Positions 1 through 10,121 of a stretch of 10,121 nt of DNA are shown piece by piece (position 1 is the stretch's first letter; each line of letters opens with the position of its first letter). The notes beneath the pieces were generated by a model. The model had not been told where the DNA came from and did no database searches. It worked only from the letters and a program-made list of their open reading frames with translations. The stretch is from Thermus sp. JCM 17653 (GTDB lineage: Bacteria > Deinococcota > Deinococci > Deinococcales > Thermaceae): contig BBBN01000045.1 in NCBI GenBank assembly GCA_001311585.1, positions 1-10,121 of the forward strand, given 5' to 3'. The position numbers and the translations under genes were made by a program.

Positions 1-600
1 CGCCTGGGCCAGGGTGCGCCACCTCTCCACGTTCTCGGGCCGCGCCCCCTGGAAGCCCCTGGCCGGGCTCGCCGCGGGGACGTAGATCACCTCCGCCCCG
101 TCCAGGGCGGCGATGGTGGCGGTGAGGGAGTGCCAGAAGTCCTCGCAGATGAGGAGGGCCGCCCGGCCAAACCGGGTCCTAAAGGCCTCTACCCGCCTCC
201 CCCGGGCCAGGTAGCGCTCCTCGTCAAAGACCCCGTAGGTGGGCAGGAAGACCTTGCGGTGGACGTGGACCACGCGGTGGGGAAGCTCCAGGTAGGCGGC
301 GCTGTTGTAGTAGGCCCCCTCGTCCCGCTCGTAAAAGCCCACCACCACGTCCAAAAGCCCTTCCCATCCCACCTTCTCGTACACCCCCGCCAAAAGCTCC
401 AAAAGCTCAAACCGGGTGAGGGCGAGCTCCCTTACCCCCCCTTGCAGGAAGTAGCCGGTGAGGGCGGCCTCGGGCAGGACCACCACCTGGGGGGCGTGGG
501 GGCGGAGGGCCTCGAGGCGGGCCTTTAGCCGCTTCAGGCTCTCCTCAAGCCGGCTCTTCTCGGGGCGGAACTGGAGGACGGCGTGGCGCACCTCCTGCAT
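1..600 (-). CDS. Carbon-nitrogen hydrolase (nitrilase superfamily), 3' end outside window
   Basis: The first 200 codons are visible and the C-terminus lies beyond the window edge. The nitrilase-superfamily triad is complete: Glu44 in [10 protein letters not shown], Lys116 in [10 protein letters not shown] and Cys152 in LLICEDFWH. The family hydrolyses non-peptide C-N bonds in amides, nitriles or carbamoyl compounds. The [14 protein letters not shown] and CEDFWH segments resemble the amidase and NAD-synthetase glutaminase-like branches, but the true substrate cannot be read from the sequence. No signal peptide is seen, so a cytoplasmic enzyme is likely. The ATG start at 600 is supported by AGGAGG four bases upstream. 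It overlaps the TGA of the branching-enzyme gene by one base (TGATG), which suggests translational coupling at the end of the lysine operon. The reading frame is undamaged. Family assignment is firm; specific function is unknown. Confidence 0.85.
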   Translation of the reverse strand, partial: MQEVRHAVLQFRPEKSRLEESLKRLKARLEALRPHAPQVVVLPEAALTGYFLQGGVRELALTRFELLELLAGVYEKVGWEGLLDVVVGFYERDEGAYYNSAAYLELPHRVVHVHRKVFLPTYGVFDEERYLARGRRVEAFRTRFGRAALLICEDFWHSLTATIAALDGAEVIYVPAASPARGFQGARPENVERWRTLAQA

Positions 601-2158
601 CAAGCCTCCTGGGGAAGGTAGAGGCGGGGATTGGCCTCTGGGAAGGGGTTGTCCCGCTCCTCCAAGGCCCTAAGCTCCTCGGGGGAGACGCCCTTGAGGA
701 GGTGGAAGAAGGCCCGGGCGTGCTCCTCGTACCGCTCCTTGGCGTAGGCCTCCGCCTGCCGGTGTCCATGAGGAAGGGCCAGTCGGAGGCCTCCAAAAGG
801 AGAAGCTCCCGCATGGCCTGCTGCAACACCCCTGGGGGGAGGACCCCCTGCCGCACCGCCTCCCGCATGGCCCCCTCCGCCCGGTAGACCTTTTCCCAGT
901 AGTCCAGGGTCTTCTCGTTGAGCCAGACCCGGTGGTCCCCGCCCCGGCCCCAGGAGCCTCAGGCAAGGCGGTCCGCACCGCGGGGCCCTGCACCGCCTCT
1001 CGCGCGGTCACGGGCCGGACCTTGGGGCTTTGGGCGAGAAGCCTCAGGACGGCCTCGAGCCAGGCCACCCCCTCGTACCACCAGTGGCCGAAGAGCTCGG
1101 CGTCGTAGGGGGAAAGGATCACCCCTCGGGGTGCCGCTCGGCGAGGCGCTCCACCAGCTCCAGGAAGTGGCGGGCGTGCTCCTCCGCCTTGGCGAAGGCC
1201 GCCTCGGGGTCGTAGGGGGCCTTCTCCGCGAGGTCGGCCTTGCGGTGGGTCACCCGCCAGTGGTGGAGGCCGGAGAGGGGGTCCTTGCGGTGGAACTCCC
1301 GGTAAAGCCCCTCCCCCGGGTAGCCGTAATCGGCGCTCCACACCTGGAGGGCGGTCTCCTGGTTGCGGGCGAGGACCCTAAGGCCCGACTCCAGCTCGTG
1401 GACGTGGTAGGTGGCCTCCTGGCTCTCCACGGGGCCCAAGGAGGCCTCCCCGTAAGGGCTCAGAGGGGTCCCCCCCTGCACCAGGTGGGCGTCCACGAAG
1501 GTGTAGCGGATCCCGGCCCGCATCAAAAGCTCGTCCACCCCGGCCCTAAGGCCTTCGGGAGGGCCCGCCACCGGGGGCTTCCAGAAGCCTTTAGGCCGGT
1601 AGGCCATCTCGGGAAGCCAGAAGCCCATGGGATCCTTGGCGAAGTGGCGGCGGTAGGTGGCCACCCCGGTCTTGATCTGGGCCCAGAGGGCCTCCTCGTA
1701 GCCAGAAGGGGGGAGTAGCCGTGGGTGGCGTTGGAGGTGAGGAGCTCTATCTGCCCCCTTTCCTGGGCCCGCCGGAAGGGGGCCAGGAGGTCCCCTCCCA
1801 GGTGGTGGAAGTGGTCCAGGGTGAGCTCAAAGAAGGCCACCTGGTGGCGGGCGCTCTTTTCCAGCCCGGTTCCCCGGTAGCGCAGGTAGTCCCTCTGGGC
1901 CCTTTCCAGGCGGTCCCTGGCGTAGACCAGAAAGCCCTCTCGGACCCGGGCGTCGGCCAGCTGCTCCGCCAGGATGGGGGTGATCCCCAGGGTGAAGCGG
2001 GCCTCCACCCCCTCGGCGTGAAGCCGCTCCAAGACCCGGAGGAGGGGCAGGTAGGTCTCGGCCATGGCCTCGTAGAGGGTCTCCTCCCCAAAGGGCCACA
2101 TGCCGTGGGCCCGCACGTAGGGGAGGTGGGCGTGGAGGACCAGGGCGAAGCGCGCCAT
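600..2158 (-). CDS. GH57 1,4-alpha-glucan branching enzyme, read across four apparent 1-base deletions
   Basis: The enzyme cuts alpha-1,4-glucan chains and rejoins them as alpha-1,6 branches in glycogen. Four frames must be joined. One base appears lost near 1702 (before GYEEALWAQ), 1122-1125 ([11 protein letters not shown]), 956 ([10 protein letters not shown]) and 759 (MDTG/QAEAYAK). Each loss shifts the frame the same way, and restoring all four gives exactly 520 codons plus TGA. In the repaired protein the GH57 motifs fall at HAHLPY (9-14), GFWLPEMAY with nucleophile Glu184, a loop with Tyr236, and [13 protein letters not shown] with acid Asp353. These match the published numbering for the T. 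thermophilus branching enzyme as I remember it. The C-terminal helical domain ends in RLYLPQEA. The ATG at 2158 lies four bases after the lysZ stop with only a weak ribosome site. Lesions at short runs and intact motifs argue for sequence error over a pseudogene. Confidence 0.88.
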
Positions 2159-2162
2159 GGCC

Positions 2163-4026
<1,864 letters not shown>

Positions 4027-4034
<8 letters not shown>

Positions 4035-4872
4035 GGGCCACCTCCCAGGCGTACTTGAGGATCTCCCCCGGGATGTCCACCCCGGTGGTGTGCACGGAGT
4101 TCTTGAACTCCATGGTGTGGTTCACCTCGTTGACGAGGAGGCCCCTTTCCGACTCCAAGAGGTCCACGGCCACCACCCCGCCCCCCACGGCCTCCGCCGC
4201 CCCCACGGCAAGCCGGGCGATCTCCTCAACGAGGGGGCAGTTTTCCGCCTCTCCGCCCCGGGCGGTGTTGGTGATCCAGTGGGGGCTTTTCCGGTAGATG
4301 GCGGCGATGGCCCTCTTTCCCACCACGAAGACCCTTATGTCCCGCCCGGGCTTTTCCACGTACTCCTGGATGTAAAAGAGCTGGTGCTGGAACCCTCCCA
4401 GGACCTCCTTGTGCTCCAGAAGGGCCTCCGCCGCGGCCCGGTCCGTGACCTTGGCGAGGAGGCGGCCCCAGCTCCCGATGACCGGCTTCAGCACCACGGG
4501 GTAGCCGAAGACCTCCATGAGCCTCAAGGCCTCCTCCCGGTCCGTGGCCAAGGCGGTCTTTGGCTGGGGAAGGCCCGCCCGGGCCAAGGCCGCGCTGGTG
4601 GCCCACTTGTCCCCGCAGACCTCCATGACCTCGGGGCGGTTCACCACCGGGATGCCCAAGGCGGTGAGGTAGCGGGCGGCGGCGAGGCCCCGGCTTTGGC
4701 TCACGCACCGTTCCAGGGCCACCGTGACCCCCTCCAGCTCCTCGGGCCTCTCCCCCAGGACCATGGGCAGGGCGGGGACGTAAACCTTCTTGTAGGGGAG
4801 GCCCAGGGCCTCGGCCCGCTCAAAGAGCATGCGCTCGTCGGGGCGGATGCGGTCGTAGAGGATGGCCAGCAT
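4027..4872 (-). CDS. lysX: alpha-aminoadipate--LysW ligase LysX (ATP-grasp)
   Basis: LysX uses ATP to join the amino group of AAA to the gamma-carboxyl of the C-terminal Glu of LysW, protecting the amino group for later steps. The 281-residue frame is undamaged and close to the 280-residue T. thermophilus LysX of known structure, with scattered substitutions. ATP-grasp features appear in order: [20 protein letters not shown] (preATP-grasp to ATP-grasp boundary), [13 protein letters not shown] (ATP-binding Lys and small loop), [20 protein letters not shown], and the Mg-binding end [34 protein letters not shown] is characteristic of the LysX/ArgX group. The ATG at 4872 has GGAGG four bases upstream. 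It follows a 71-base gap after lysW, the largest gap among the genes from lysT to lysZ, which holds a hairpin. Confidence 0.97.
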
Positions 4873-4881
4873 CTAGCCTCC

Positions 4882-4921
4882 AGAAAAGGGGTACTAGGCC
4901 CTGCCAGGAGCCCTCATACCC
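4882..4921 (-). terminator. Hairpin plus TTTTCT tract between lysW and lysX (possible partial terminator)
   Basis: On the minus strand GGGTA (4921-4917) can pair with TACCC (4893-4889). Inside lies a bulged stem GGC-T-CCT / AGG-GCC with a GGC loop. The sequence then runs C-TTTTCT (4888-4882). This resembles a weak intrinsic terminator or a processing or stability hairpin. It fills most of the only sizeable gap between lysT and lysZ. Folding was judged by eye only. Confidence 0.35.
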
Positions 4922-4943
4922 ACCAGACGGGCGTGGGGCGGTA

Positions 4944-5108
4944 TTACTCCCCCCAGTCTTCCGCCTCCTCGGGGGCGGGCTCGAGCCTCAGGGGGTCAAG
5001 CCCCACCACCTCCAGCTCCGCGCCGCAGTCCTCGCAGACCACAAGCTCGCCAAGCTCTGGGTTTTCCAGCCGAAGCTCCGCGCCGCACTCAGGACAGGTC
5101 CCTACCAT
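4944..5108 (-). CDS. lysW: Amino-group carrier protein LysW
   Basis: LysW is the small acidic carrier whose C-terminal Glu holds AAA during the second half of lysine synthesis, presenting it to LysX, LysZ and LysY. The gene is 54 codons plus TAA, the same length as remembered T. thermophilus LysW. An N-terminal zinc ribbon has Cys5/Cys8 (CPECGAEL) and Cys25/Cys28 (CEDCGAEL). An acidic stretch follows, and the protein ends in the diagnostic EDWGE, with Glu54 the attachment residue. The two CGAEL elements use near-identical codons, giving a short 14-base direct repeat inside the gene. The ATG at 5108 overlaps the upstream paralogue by seven bases and takes its ribosome site (GAGGAGG) from that gene's last codons. 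The frame is intact, including the G6 run encoding the WGE end. Confidence 0.97.
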   Translation of the reverse strand: MVGTCPECGAELRLENPELGELVVCEDCGAELEVVGLDPLRLEPAPEEAEDWGE

Positions 5109-5416
5109 TCCTCATCCTCCTCTATCTCGCTCCAGTCGGGGACAAAGCGGAAGCCGCACTCGGGGCACTCCACCTCCTGGCCCTGGTCCTCCTCGGAAAC
5201 CTCAAAGGTGTGGCCGCAACGGGGGCAATCCACGAAGAAGCCCTCGAGGCCCTCCTCCGTCACCTCCACCTCCAAGGGGTCCAGGGAGACCACCTCCAGG
5301 AAGGCCCCGCAGGCCTCGCACTCCAGCACGTCCCCGACCTCCAGGGTCTCCAGGTCCTCCGCCAGCACCAGGCTGGCCTCGCCGCACACCGGGCAGACGA
5401 TCTCCAGGTCCTCCAT
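5102..5416 (-). CDS. Tandem zinc-ribbon LysW paralogue, function unknown
   Basis: This acidic 104-residue protein has eight cysteines in four CxxC pairs, enough for two zinc ribbons. Residues 1-52 are LysW-like: CPVCG (Cys8, Cys11), CEACGAFLEVV (Cys33, Cys36), then SLDPLEVE, which aligns with LysW GLDPLRLE. This half lacks the EDWGE tail. Residues 62-92 form a second ribbon, CPRCGHTFEV (Cys64, Cys67) and CPECGFRFV (Cys84, Cys87), of the generic ribbon type seen in small bacterial regulators. The C-terminus is very acidic and ends EDEEW, without a terminal Glu, so AAA loading as on LysW is not expected. The gene lies nine bases after lysU and overlaps lysW by seven, so it is probably co-translated with the pathway. 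It could be an assembly factor, scaffold or decayed carrier; none is shown. It is known to me only as an uncharacterised neighbour. Confidence 0.88.
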   Translation of the reverse strand: MEDLEIVCPVCGEASLVLAEDLETLEVGDVLECEACGAFLEVVSLDPLEVEVTEEGLEGFFVDCPRCGHTFEVSEEDQGQEVECPECGFRFVPDWSEIEEDEEW

Positions 5417-5425
5417 GACTAGAGT

Positions 5426-5915
5426 CTACTCCCCCGGGAAGCGCCCGTGCTTCTTGTAGTAGTCCAGCAAAGAACCCTCCTTGAGCGCCTCCAGGAGGAA
5501 GGGGGGCGGGGGACGGAGGGCAAAGCGCTCCTCCCCCGGGTGAGCACCCCCCTTTCCAGGTCCAGCTCCACCAGGTCGCCGTCCTCTAGCGCATCCACCA
5601 CCTCCTCCGACTCAAAGGGGACGATCCCCAGGTTCACCAGGTTGCGGAAGAAGATGCGGGCGTAGCTTTTGGCGATGACGGCCCGGACGCGAGGCGCTTC
5701 AGGGCCTCGGGGGCGTACTCGCGGCTAGAGCCAAGCCCGGCGTTCCGCCCGAAGACCAGGATGTCCCCGGGGCGCACCTCCTCCGCGAAGCCGGGCCGTA
5801 GGTGGGCGAAGGCGTAGAGGTGGAACCGGTCCTCCCCCACCATGAAGGGGGCGTACTTTCCGGGAAGGATGTCGTCGGTGTTGATCTGGTCGCCAAACTT
5901 CCAAACCCTAGGCAT
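5426..5915 (-). CDS. lysU: Homoaconitase small subunit LysU, two apparent 1-base deletions
   Basis: LysU is the swivel-domain subunit of homoaconitase. With LysT it hydrates cis-homoaconitate to homoisocitrate. The family start [21 protein letters not shown] and the substrate loop with [17 protein letters not shown] are intact. After EALKRL one base seems lost at 5690 (read ASGPSS, expected [17 protein letters not shown]). A second is lost in the C run at 5533-5537, which restores [13 protein letters not shown]. The repaired protein is 163 residues, the usual length for this subunit, ending KKHGRFPGE before TAG. The ATG at 5915 overlaps the lysT stop by eight bases, with GGAGGAGG inside the lysT end. 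The NTDDILPG and [10 protein letters not shown] motifs rule out a decayed copy at the protein level. Confidence 0.93.
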
Positions 5916-7158
5916 GGGCCTCCTCCAGCTCTTCGGGGGTGGTGAGGTAGCCCGCCACGGCGCTGGCCGCCGCCACGCGGGGGCTCGCCAGGTAGATCTC
6001 GGCGTCCGGGGCCCCCATGCGCCCGCGGAAGTTGCGGTTGGAGGTGGAGACGCACACCTCCCCGGGGGCCAAGACCCCCATGTGCCGCCCCATGCAGGGG
6101 CCGCACCCCGGGGTGCCGAGGGTGGCCCCGGCCTCGAGGAGGGTGAGGAGGGTGCCGTCTTTGGCCGCCTCCTCCAGGACCTGGGCGCTCGCCGGGACCA
6201 CCAAAAGCCGCACCCAGGGGGCAACCTTCCTCCCCCTTAGCACCTCCGCCGCCGCCCGGAGGTCCTCTATGCGGCCGTTGGTGCAGGTGCCGATGAAGAC
6301 CTGGTCCACCCGCTTGCCCTTGACCGCGGCCACCTCGTGGACGTTGTCCACGTAGAAGGGGACAGAGACCCTGGGGGTGAGGGCGGAAAGGTCTATCTCC
6401 ACCTCCTTGGCGTAGCGGGCGTCGGGGTCGGGGTAGAGCCACTGGGGCACCCGGTACATCTCCAGGATCTCCCCCGAGGGCACCACGAGCCCCGCCTTGG
6501 CCCCCGCCTCCACGGTGAGGTTGGCGAGGGTCATGCGTTCGCCCCGCGTGAGGGTCTCCGCCCCGTCCAAGAGGTGGATCTCCACCGCCATGTAGGTGGC
6601 CCCTTCGGCGGTGAGGAGGCGGACCATCTCCAGGGCGGCGTCCTTGGCCGTGACCCCCTTGGGGAGCCTTCCCCGGAAGACCACCTTCACGCTCTCAGGC
6701 ACCCGAAGCCAGGTGCGCCCGCTGGCCGCCGCCAGGGCGATGTCCGTGGCCCCCATTCCGGTGCCGAAGGCCCCCACCGCCCCGTAGGTGGTGGAGTGGC
6801 TGTCCGAGCCCACCACCACCCAGCCCGGCTGGGCCAGGCCCTCCTCTATGAGGACCTGGTGGCACACCCCCCTCCCCACGTCAAAGACCCGGATGCCGTG
6901 CCGCTTGCCCCACTCCCGGATCTCCTTCTGCGCCTTGGCCACCTCGATGTTCGCCGCCGGGGCCACGTGGTCTATCACGATGGAGACCCTTTCCGGGTAG
7001 CGGGGGGTGGCCTGGAGGTACTCCAGGCGCTTGAAGAAGCTCCCGGCGATGGAGTCCACCACCATCACCTGGTCCACCTCCACCACCACGAGCTCCCCCG
7101 CCCCCACGAGCCTTCCCACCTTGTGGGAGAGGATCTTTTCCGCTAGCGTCTGTCCCAC
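5908..7158 (-). CDS. lysT: Homoaconitase large subunit LysT (4Fe-4S)
   Basis: LysT is the iron-sulfur subunit of homoaconitase, of the aconitase/isopropylmalate isomerase family. The frame is intact. Three cluster-ligating cysteines are seen: GTCTNG (Cys292) and GCGPCMG (Cys352, Cys355). Also present are GSDSHSTTYGAVGAFGTGMGATD and STSNRNFRGRMG, both conserved in the family. The frame opens at GTG 7164, but that codon lies inside the Shine-Dalgarno GGAGG (7168-7164). I therefore take the in-frame GTG at 7158, five bases from GGAGG, giving 416 residues starting (M)GQTLAEKILSHK, as I recall for T. thermophilus LysT. The next gene, lysU, overlaps by eight bases. Upstream, only 22 bases separate this start from the oppositely oriented hicB. 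Confidence 0.96.
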   Translation of the reverse strand: MGQTLAEKILSHKVGRLVGAGELVVVEVDQVMVVDSIAGSFFKRLEYLQATPRYPERVSIVIDHVAPAANIEVAKAQKEIREWGKRHGIRVFDVGRGVCHQVLIEEGLAQPGWVVVGSDSHSTTYGAVGAFGTGMGATDIALAAASGRTWLRVPESVKVVFRGRLPKGVTAKDAALEMVRLLTAEGATYMAVEIHLLDGAETLTRGERMTLANLTVEAGAKAGLVVPSGEILEMYRVPQWLYPDPDARYAKEVEIDLSALTPRVSVPFYVDNVHEVAAVKGKRVDQVFIGTCTNGRIEDLRAAAEVLRGRKVAPWVRLLVVPASAQVLEEAAKDGTLLTLLEAGATLGTPGCGPCMGRHMGVLAPGEVCVSTSNRNFRGRMGAPDAEIYLASPRVAAASAVAGYLTTPEELEEAHA

Positions 7159-7163
7159 ACGCA

Positions 7164-7168
7164 CCTCC
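7164..7168 (-). promoter_or_regulatory. Ribosome binding site that fixes the lysT start
   Basis: GGAGG on the minus strand lies five bases before GTG 7158 and overlaps the first possible in-frame GTG (7164-7162). This favours the second GTG as the start. A real leader on this side implies that lysT mRNA begins further upstream, inside or beyond hicBA. Confidence 0.7.
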
Positions 7169-7174
7169 TATACT
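7169..7174 (+). promoter_or_regulatory. Candidate -10 box for a leaderless hicBA transcript
   Basis: TATACT matches the TATAAT consensus at five of six positions and ends six bases before the hicB ATG. Transcription from it would start at or next to the start codon, giving a leaderless mRNA, which is common in Thermus. No convincing -35 hexamer is seen 15-18 bases upstream. The box abuts the lysT ribosome site on the other strand. Confidence 0.4.
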
Positions 7175-7180
7175 GAGGGT

Positions 7181-7405
7181 ATGCCCAAGTACACCGCCCT
7201 CCTCTACCCGGACCCGGAAACCCCGGGAACCTGGATCGCCGAGTTTCCCGCGGTACCCCAGGCCCACTCCTTCGGCCAAACCCCAGAGGAGGCCTTGGCG
7301 CGGGCCAAAGAGGCCCTGGAGCTCGTCCTGACCTTCCTGAGGGCCGAGGGCAGGCCGCTTCCCCCAGACGTGCAAGCGGTAGAGGTGGGTGTGGATGCCG
7401 CCTAG
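7181..7405 (+). CDS. hicB: HicB-like antitoxin
   Basis: This is a 74-residue protein with the HicB degenerate RNase H-like fold signature: [48 protein letters not shown]. It has the strand-strand-helix layout with the WIAEFP and [10 protein letters not shown] elements typical of the family. It would neutralise HicA by direct binding. It ends soon after the fold and carries no obvious C-terminal helix-turn-helix or ribbon-helix-helix domain, so DNA-binding autoregulation is not evident. The ATG at 7181 has no usable Shine-Dalgarno, and the TATACT box just upstream suggests leaderless expression. It overlaps hicA by 11 bases. With hicA it is the only plus-strand gene here, lying between hcs and lysT. 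Confidence 0.88.
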   Translation: MPKYTALLYPDPETPGTWIAEFPAVPQAHSFGQTPEEALARAKEALELVLTFLRAEGRPLPPDVQAVEVGVDAA

Positions 7406-7601
7406 GCCGGAGGAGGTGGCCCGGAAGCTCCGCCGCCTCGGGTTCGTGGAACGCATGGCCAAGGGAGGACACCGGCTCTACGCCCACCCCGATGGCCGCA
7501 TCGTGGTGGTGCCCTTCCACAGCGGGGAGCTTCCCAAGGGCACCTTCAAGCGCATCCTGCGCGACGCCGGCCTCACCGAGGAGGAGTTCCATAACCTCTA
7601 G
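7395..7601 (+). CDS. hicA: HicA-like mRNA interferase toxin
   Basis: This is a 68-residue protein of the HicA family, small RNA-binding ribonucleases with a double-stranded-RNA-binding-domain-like fold that cleave mRNA. The order is [19 protein letters not shown] (first helix), [20 protein letters not shown] with the conserved catalytic His26 in GGH, then [22 protein letters not shown] (last helix). The ATG at 7395 is chosen over an in-frame GTG two codons earlier because AGAGGTGGG lies upstream of it and HicA proteins usually start close to the first helix. The start overlaps the hicB stop by 11 bases, implying coupled translation. The antitoxin comes first, reversed from the classic hicA-hicB order. 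The TAG ends two bases before the convergent hcs stop, with no room for a terminator. I recall that a T. thermophilus HicA homologue has a solved structure. Confidence 0.88.
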   Translation: MPPRPEEVARKLRRLGFVERMAKGGHRLYAHPDGRIVVVPFHSGELPKGTFKRILRDAGLTEEEFHNL

Positions 7602-7603
7602 CC

Positions 7604-9669
<2,066 letters not shown>

Positions 9670-9716
9670 ACCCTTCCCACCCTAAGGAAGAGGCATGAGA
9701 AAAGGAAGGGGTGGCC

Positions 9717-10121
9717 TCAAGAGGAGTAGAGCTCCCGAGCGATGACCAGGCGCTGAATCTCCGAGGTCCCCTCGTAGATCTCCGTCACCTTGGCGTCCCG
9801 GTAGTAGCGCTCCACCCGGTAGTCCCGGTGGTAGCCATAGCTCCCAGGACCTGGACCGCCTCCCGGGTCACCTCCACAGCCACCTGGCTGGCGAAGAGTT
9901 TGGCGGCGCTGGCCTCGAGGGTGAACCGCTCCCCCCGGTCTTTCTTCCTCGCGGCCTCGAGGACCAAAGCCCGGGCGGCGGCGATCCTCACGTGCATATC
10001 GGCGATCTTGAAGGCGATGGCCTGGTGCTCGCGGAGCTTCTTCCCGAACTGCTCCCTCTGGTCGGCGTAGGCTTGGCGATCTCGTAAGCCCCCCGGGCGA
10101 TGCCCACCGCCTGGGCCGCCA
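9717..10121 (-). CDS. Acyl-CoA dehydrogenase, C-terminal part, two apparent 1-base deletions
   Basis: Only the last 134 or so residues are visible; the 5' end is outside the window. The protein is the FAD-dependent dehydrogenase that makes the C2-C3 double bond of acyl-CoA. The C-terminal helical domain is clear: [67 protein letters not shown], then the closing motif [20 protein letters not shown]. The Glu of IYEGT is the usual catalytic base in short- and medium-chain members. One base is missing at 10072 (AK/AYADQ) and one in the C run at 9843-9845 ([11 protein letters not shown]). Restoring both joins all three frames. Chain-length specificity cannot be judged from this fragment. The stop TGA is 47 bases before uppS. 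Confidence 0.93.
   Translation of the reverse strand, partial: WRPRRWASPGGLTRSPSLRRPEGAVREEAPRAPGHRLQDRRYAREDRRRPGFGPRGREEERPGGAVHPRGQRRQTLRQPGGCGGDPGGGPGPGSYGYHRDYRVERYYRDAKVTEIYEGTSEIQRLVIARELYSS

Noticed and set aside
600..2158. Branching-enzyme gene as a pseudogene
   Set aside because: All four lesions are one-base losses in the same direction. The repaired length is exactly 520 codons and all catalytic residues are intact. Other genes in the window show the same lesion type.
5014..5085. Direct repeat of about 14 bases (AGCTCCGCGCCGCA) as a possible repeat element
   Set aside because: It encodes the two CGAEL zinc knuckles of LysW with the same codons and is explained by the protein.
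5416..5428. Small palindrome GACTCTAGTC between lysU and the LysW paralogue as an operator
   Set aside because: Four-base arms with a two-base gap are too short to support a claim.
6337..7146. 269-residue plus-strand frame opposite lysT
   Set aside because: It is antisense to an intact, strongly conserved homoaconitase gene. The product is His/Gly/Val-rich and unstructured.

Overview
The window is very GC-rich, with G or C at almost every third codon position. It reads as a Thermus chromosome, close to T. thermophilus but apparently not identical: remembered LysX, LysT and Hcs sequences differ at scattered residues. Its core is the alpha-aminoadipate (AAA) lysine pathway that uses the amino-group carrier protein LysW.

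Nearly everything is on the minus strand, so read from right to left. An acyl-CoA dehydrogenase 3' end (9717-10121) is followed by uppS (8878-9669). The lysine control region comes next (8745-8881): a promoter whose -35 box overlaps the uppS stop, a leader peptide with tandem Lys codons, and mutually exclusive antiterminator and terminator hairpins. Then comes hcs (homocitrate synthase), followed by lysT and lysU (homoaconitase subunits), a two-zinc-ribbon LysW paralogue, lysW, lysX, lysY and lysZ. Behind lysZ, almost without gaps, sit a GH57 glycogen branching enzyme and a carbon-nitrogen hydrolase cut by the window edge. The only plus-strand genes are a hicB-hicA toxin-antitoxin pair (7181-7601) lying between hcs and lysT, antisense to any hcs-to-lysT transcript.

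The genes form one route. Hcs makes homocitrate, and LysT/LysU carry it towards homoisocitrate. After AAA is made by enzymes not in this window, LysX joins AAA to the C-terminal Glu of LysW, LysZ phosphorylates it and LysY reduces it to the semialdehyde. Transamination and release (LysJ, LysK) are not encoded here.

Six genes (branching enzyme, lysZ, lysY, lysU, hcs, acyl-CoA dehydrogenase) are broken by single-base indels, mostly one base lost from a G or C run. Restoring them gives full-length proteins with catalytic residues at the expected numbers (branching enzyme E184/D353; Hcs E13/H195/H197). I read them as sequencing or assembly errors, not gene decay, and annotate each gene across its lesions.

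I see no clearly new system. The features most worth following are the hicBA pair nested antisense in the lysine cluster, the double-ribbon LysW paralogue, a hairpin with a T-tract between lysW and lysX, and the attenuator in front of hcs.
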